A DNA stretch of 64,000 nucleotides, taken from assembly GCA_947488845.1 (NCBI GenBank), contig CANLBM010000009.1, positions 1 to 64,000 on the forward strand, given 5' to 3'. Position 1 is the stretch's first letter. Each line of letters starts with the position of its first letter. A program made the position numbers and the translations under genes. The notes below the pieces were generated by a model. That model was not told the origin of the DNA, made no database searches, and saw nothing but the letters and a program-made list of their open reading frames with translations. This stretch comes from an uncultured Sphingomonadaceae bacterium. Lineage in GTDB: Bacteria; Pseudomonadota; Alphaproteobacteria; Sphingomonadales; Sphingomonadaceae. Positions 61,663 through 64,000 of the stretch are shown piece by piece.

Positions 61663-64000
61663 TCAGAACCGCTTGCGGAAATCAATCTCGACATAGCGTC
61701 CGATCGGGTCGACATAGCCGCTCTGGTAGCTGAGCGGGATCAGGTCGTTGCCGTCGCGGATGGTCTGGATATCGTCGAAGATATTGTCGACCTTGAAGGC
61801 GATCCGGCTGCCTTTCAGGAACGGTATTTTCTCGGTCAGATTGCCGCGGTCATCAAGGTTGATGAACATGCGGAGGTTGAACGTGGTCAGATCGGAAAAG
61901 CGCAGGTTGGAACCGGTTAGCCCGCCGTTGACGCGCGTTGCGATCTGGTGCTTGCCGTCGAGGCGGAAACCGATGCCGTTGTTGAACCAGCCACCGTTGA
62001 CTTCGAACTCGTGACGCGGACTGCCGCCGGTCGAACCGACCGCGGAACCGTTTAGCAGGTCCAGCTCATCAACGCCGTCCCGGATCTTGATCTTGTCTTC
62101 GAGGCGGATGGTGTGAAAGGCCGAAAGCTGCCAGCGTCCGCCGCTGGGGCGACCGCCTGCTCCGGGGCCACCGCGCGGCGCTGCTGGTCGCGCTTCCGCG
62201 CTGCCTTCGGGAGTCGCACCCTCAGCCGGCTTTTCGCCTTGCGACTGACCGTCAGGCGCTCCGCCGCCAGCGGAGCGAGCTGCCCGGTCCGGTCTTCCCG
62301 ATCCGCCGCCGCGCTGCTCGCCAAAGCGTTTGGAAAAATCGATGCCGTAACGGATGCGTTCGCTGCTGACATTGGCATAGTTGACCGGTCGCCGGTCAAT
62401 CGCAATCAACTGACCGCTGGCATCGCGAGTCACCCGGTCGGGGAAGGCTGCCTCGATCTCGGGTGTCAGCAGCGGGAAGCTGGATGCTACATTATTGCTG
62501 TTGTTGCGGAAATATTCGCCAAGGAAGGTAAAGCCGTCGAGCCATTCGGGGCGGTAATTGACCGCTAGCTTGATATCCCGCTGTTTTTCTGCCGGTAGCG
62601 AAAAATTGCCGCCGGTGGTAATCGCAGCGAGCACGGATTCGCCGTTGGTAAAGTCAAAGACTGTCACATCCGGGGTGATGATGACCGGATTGCCAAGCTG
62701 GGCGATGGTCGGTGCAGCGTCTTCACCGATCGCCGAGGCGGAGAAGACCAGCCCGTCAAACGGCTCCCAGTTCAGGCCAAAACCGAATTCGACCAGGCCG
62801 CCAAAGTCGGAAAGGTCGGAATAACCGAGATTGCCGTTGATCGACAATTTGCCGATCGCCTCCACGACATCGATATTCTCGTCGGCCAGCGGGATGTCGA
62901 TGTTGATTCCGGTGCTGAGTTCGTCGCGGCTGAGACCCGTGGTGGTAACAATCGCGCCGCGCGTTTCCCGGCTGTCGAGATCTTCGCGGTTATAGCCGGC
63001 GCGGACGGTAGTGGTGACGGCGCCGGACGGCAGAACGAATAATGTGCCGGATAGCGTCGCAAGATTATTGATCGTCTGATCGACAACCTTTGCGCTGTCG
63101 GTGCCCGGTGCGCCGAGCAAAGGACCAAAGCTGATCGCTAGAGGGTCAACCGAGCCGGCATCGATCGCCGCCTGCAGCAAGCTGATATCGCCGGACCGGT
63201 CGGTTTCGGTATTGACCTGGGTGCGGGTATAATCGCTGGTCAGCGACCAGCGCCAGTCGTCGAGCGTGCCGTTCAGCGTCAGCCCTGCTTGCGCGGTGTT
63301 GGTTTCCTGAACCCGGTTTAGCGGGCCATATTCGGTGAAATAGCGGAACAGTGGATCGCCCGCGACTTGCAGCGTTCCGCTGGGCAGTCCCTGCAGACCA
63401 TTGGATTTATCATATATATAGCCGCCGTTGAGCGAGAGCGACATGCCGTTGTCGAAATTCCGGCTGTAATTGGCATTGAGTTCGACATTGTCCGATGGCG
63501 CGACCAATGTGCGGAACTCCCCGAGGTTGACCAGGTCACCGGCGGCATCCTGGATGATATTGCGCTCGCTCTCGGTAATCGCGGTGTTGTTCTGCCATTC
63601 CAGATTTATATTGACCCGGCTGTTCTTGCCGATGCGTGTGATGGTCGTCTCGACCTCTGACCGTCCCTGCGCGCCGCGCGTTGGAACACCATATTCGGCT
63701 GACGCGCTGACCCCGGTATAATTGTCCTTGAGGATGAAGTTGATCACCCGCTGATCGGGGCGATAGCCATATTGCAGCGCCAGTTCTTCGGGAAACACCT
63801 GCACCGTGCGGATCGCTTCGGGAGGAAGGTCGCGGATTTCACGGAAACCGGAGGTGCGTTGGCCGTTGATCAGCACGATCGGCCGCCCGCTGCCGCGACC
63901 CCGGCTGGAGGTGGTCTGCGAAGAAAGTGCTTCGAGCAGGTCCTGTACCGAAGAAGCGCCATAGCTGGCGATATCTGCTTCGCTCAGTTCAACCACCGGG
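61663..64000 (-). CDS. TonB-dependent receptor, N-terminus outside window
   Basis: C-terminal 778 or more residues of a TonB-dependent outer-membrane receptor; the frame runs in-frame off the window end, so signal peptide and TonB box are not seen. The plug end is visible (ASSVQDLLEALSSQTTSS, then GRPIVLINGQRTSGFREIRD). The barrel carries many amphipathic strands and ends in the expected FRKRF. A Gly/Pro/Ala-rich insertion (bases about 62110-62320; APRGGPGAGGRPSGG) lies in one loop. It belongs to the many-TBDR group common in sphingomonads, often for glycans or siderophores; substrate unknown. Confidence 0.93.
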   Translation of the reverse strand, partial: PVVELSEADIASYGASSVQDLLEALSSQTTSSRGRGSGRPIVLINGQRTSGFREIRDLPPEAIRTVQVFPEELALQYGYRPDQRVINFILKDNYTGVSASAEYGVPTRGAQGRSEVETTITRIGKNSRVNINLEWQNNTAITESERNIIQDAAGDLVNLGEFRTLVAPSDNVELNANYSRNFDNGMSLSLNGGYIYDKSNGLQGLPSGTLQVAGDPLFRYFTEYGPLNRVQETNTAQAGLTLNGTLDDWRWSLTSDYTRTQVNTETDRSGDISLLQAAIDAGSVDPLAISFGPLLGAPGTDSAKVVDQTINNLATLSGTLFVLPSGAVTTTVRAGYNREDLDSRETRGAIVTTTGLSRDELSTGINIDIPLADENIDVVEAIGKLSINGNLGYSDLSDFGGLVEFGFGLNWEPFDGLVFSASAIGEDAAPTIAQLGNPVIITPDVTVFDFTNGESVLAAITTGGNFSLPAEKQRDIKLAVNYRPEWLDGFTFLGEYFRNNSNNVASSFPLLTPEIEAAFPDRVTRDASGQLIAIDRRPVNYANVSSERIRYGIDFSKRFGEQRGGGSGRPDRAARSAGGGAPDGQSQGEKPAEGATPEGSAEARPAAPRGGPGAGGRPSGGRWQLSAFHTIRLEDKIKIRDGVDELDLLNGSAVGSTGGSPRHEFEVNGGWFNNGIGFRLDGKHQIATRVNGGLTGSNLRFSDLTTFNLRMFINLDDRGNLTEKIPFLKGSRIAFKVDNIFDDIQTIRDGNDLIPLSYQSGYVDPIGRYVEIDFRKRF

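Overview
The window looks like a chromosomal segment of a marine or freshwater alphaproteobacterium of the order Sphingomonadales. GC content is high (about 60 percent by eye). The house-keeping gene complement (hisG, hisD, nusB, thiL, hppA, cysS, cobS, cobT, a BolA protein), the TonB-dependent receptor and the abundant short structured repeats all fit that group. A Parasphingorhabdus or Sphingorhabdus-like organism is my best guess, but this is inference. No rRNA, tRNA, CRISPR array, insertion sequence or prophage was recognised, and no gene-free stretch exceeds about 300 bases.

Layout. 1-7.2 kb: small envelope and hypothetical genes (HNH nuclease, DUF2442, DoxX, two glycine-zipper lipoprotein-like proteins, a secreted thermonuclease, a pair of paralogous 40-residue peptides, an SDR) mixed with interspersed inverted repeats and a 22-bp tandem array. 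7.2-17 kb: a tightly packed four-gene minus-strand operon encoding a pentaheme cytochrome, a duplicated GlcG/HbpS-type lipoprotein, a large outer-membrane beta-barrel and a ten-heme cytochrome fused to a C-terminal beta-propeller. The set resembles an outer-membrane electron conduit. 17.1-21.3 kb: a ThDP enzyme, an aldehyde dehydrogenase and a D-2-hydroxyacid dehydrogenase. 21.4-22.9 kb: cysS. 22.9-39.7 kb: a five-gene minus-strand operon in which an exported TPR-CHAT protein, a CHASE2-cyclase, a small exported protein, a TpsB transporter and a 2937-residue TpsA adhesin are coupled.

39.9-47.5 kb: nitroreductase, cobT, a class A penicillin-binding protein, an AbrB-Doc toxin-antitoxin pair, cobS, a J-domain protein and a divergent BolA gene. 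47.6-50.1 kb: cupin, pirin and a DUF2332 protein. 50.1-57.4 kb: a plus-strand run hisG, hisD, DUF1993, nusB, esterase, thiL and the K+-independent proton pyrophosphatase hppA. 57.5-61.5 kb: an acetyltransferase-like plus cupin/JmjC-like pair, an AT-rich HNH endonuclease gene that looks recently acquired, and a membrane protein with an ABM monooxygenase. 61.7-64 kb: the C-terminal part of a TonB-dependent receptor that continues beyond the window.

The two candidates for an undescribed system are the multiheme cytochrome/barrel/HbpS/propeller operon (7218-16904) and the CHAT/CHASE2-cyclase/two-partner-secretion operon (22972-39692). In both, gene ends overlap or nearly touch, which argues that each set acts as a unit. 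A second theme is the set of at least five families of structured repeats, one of which supplies the ribosome-binding site of hisD.
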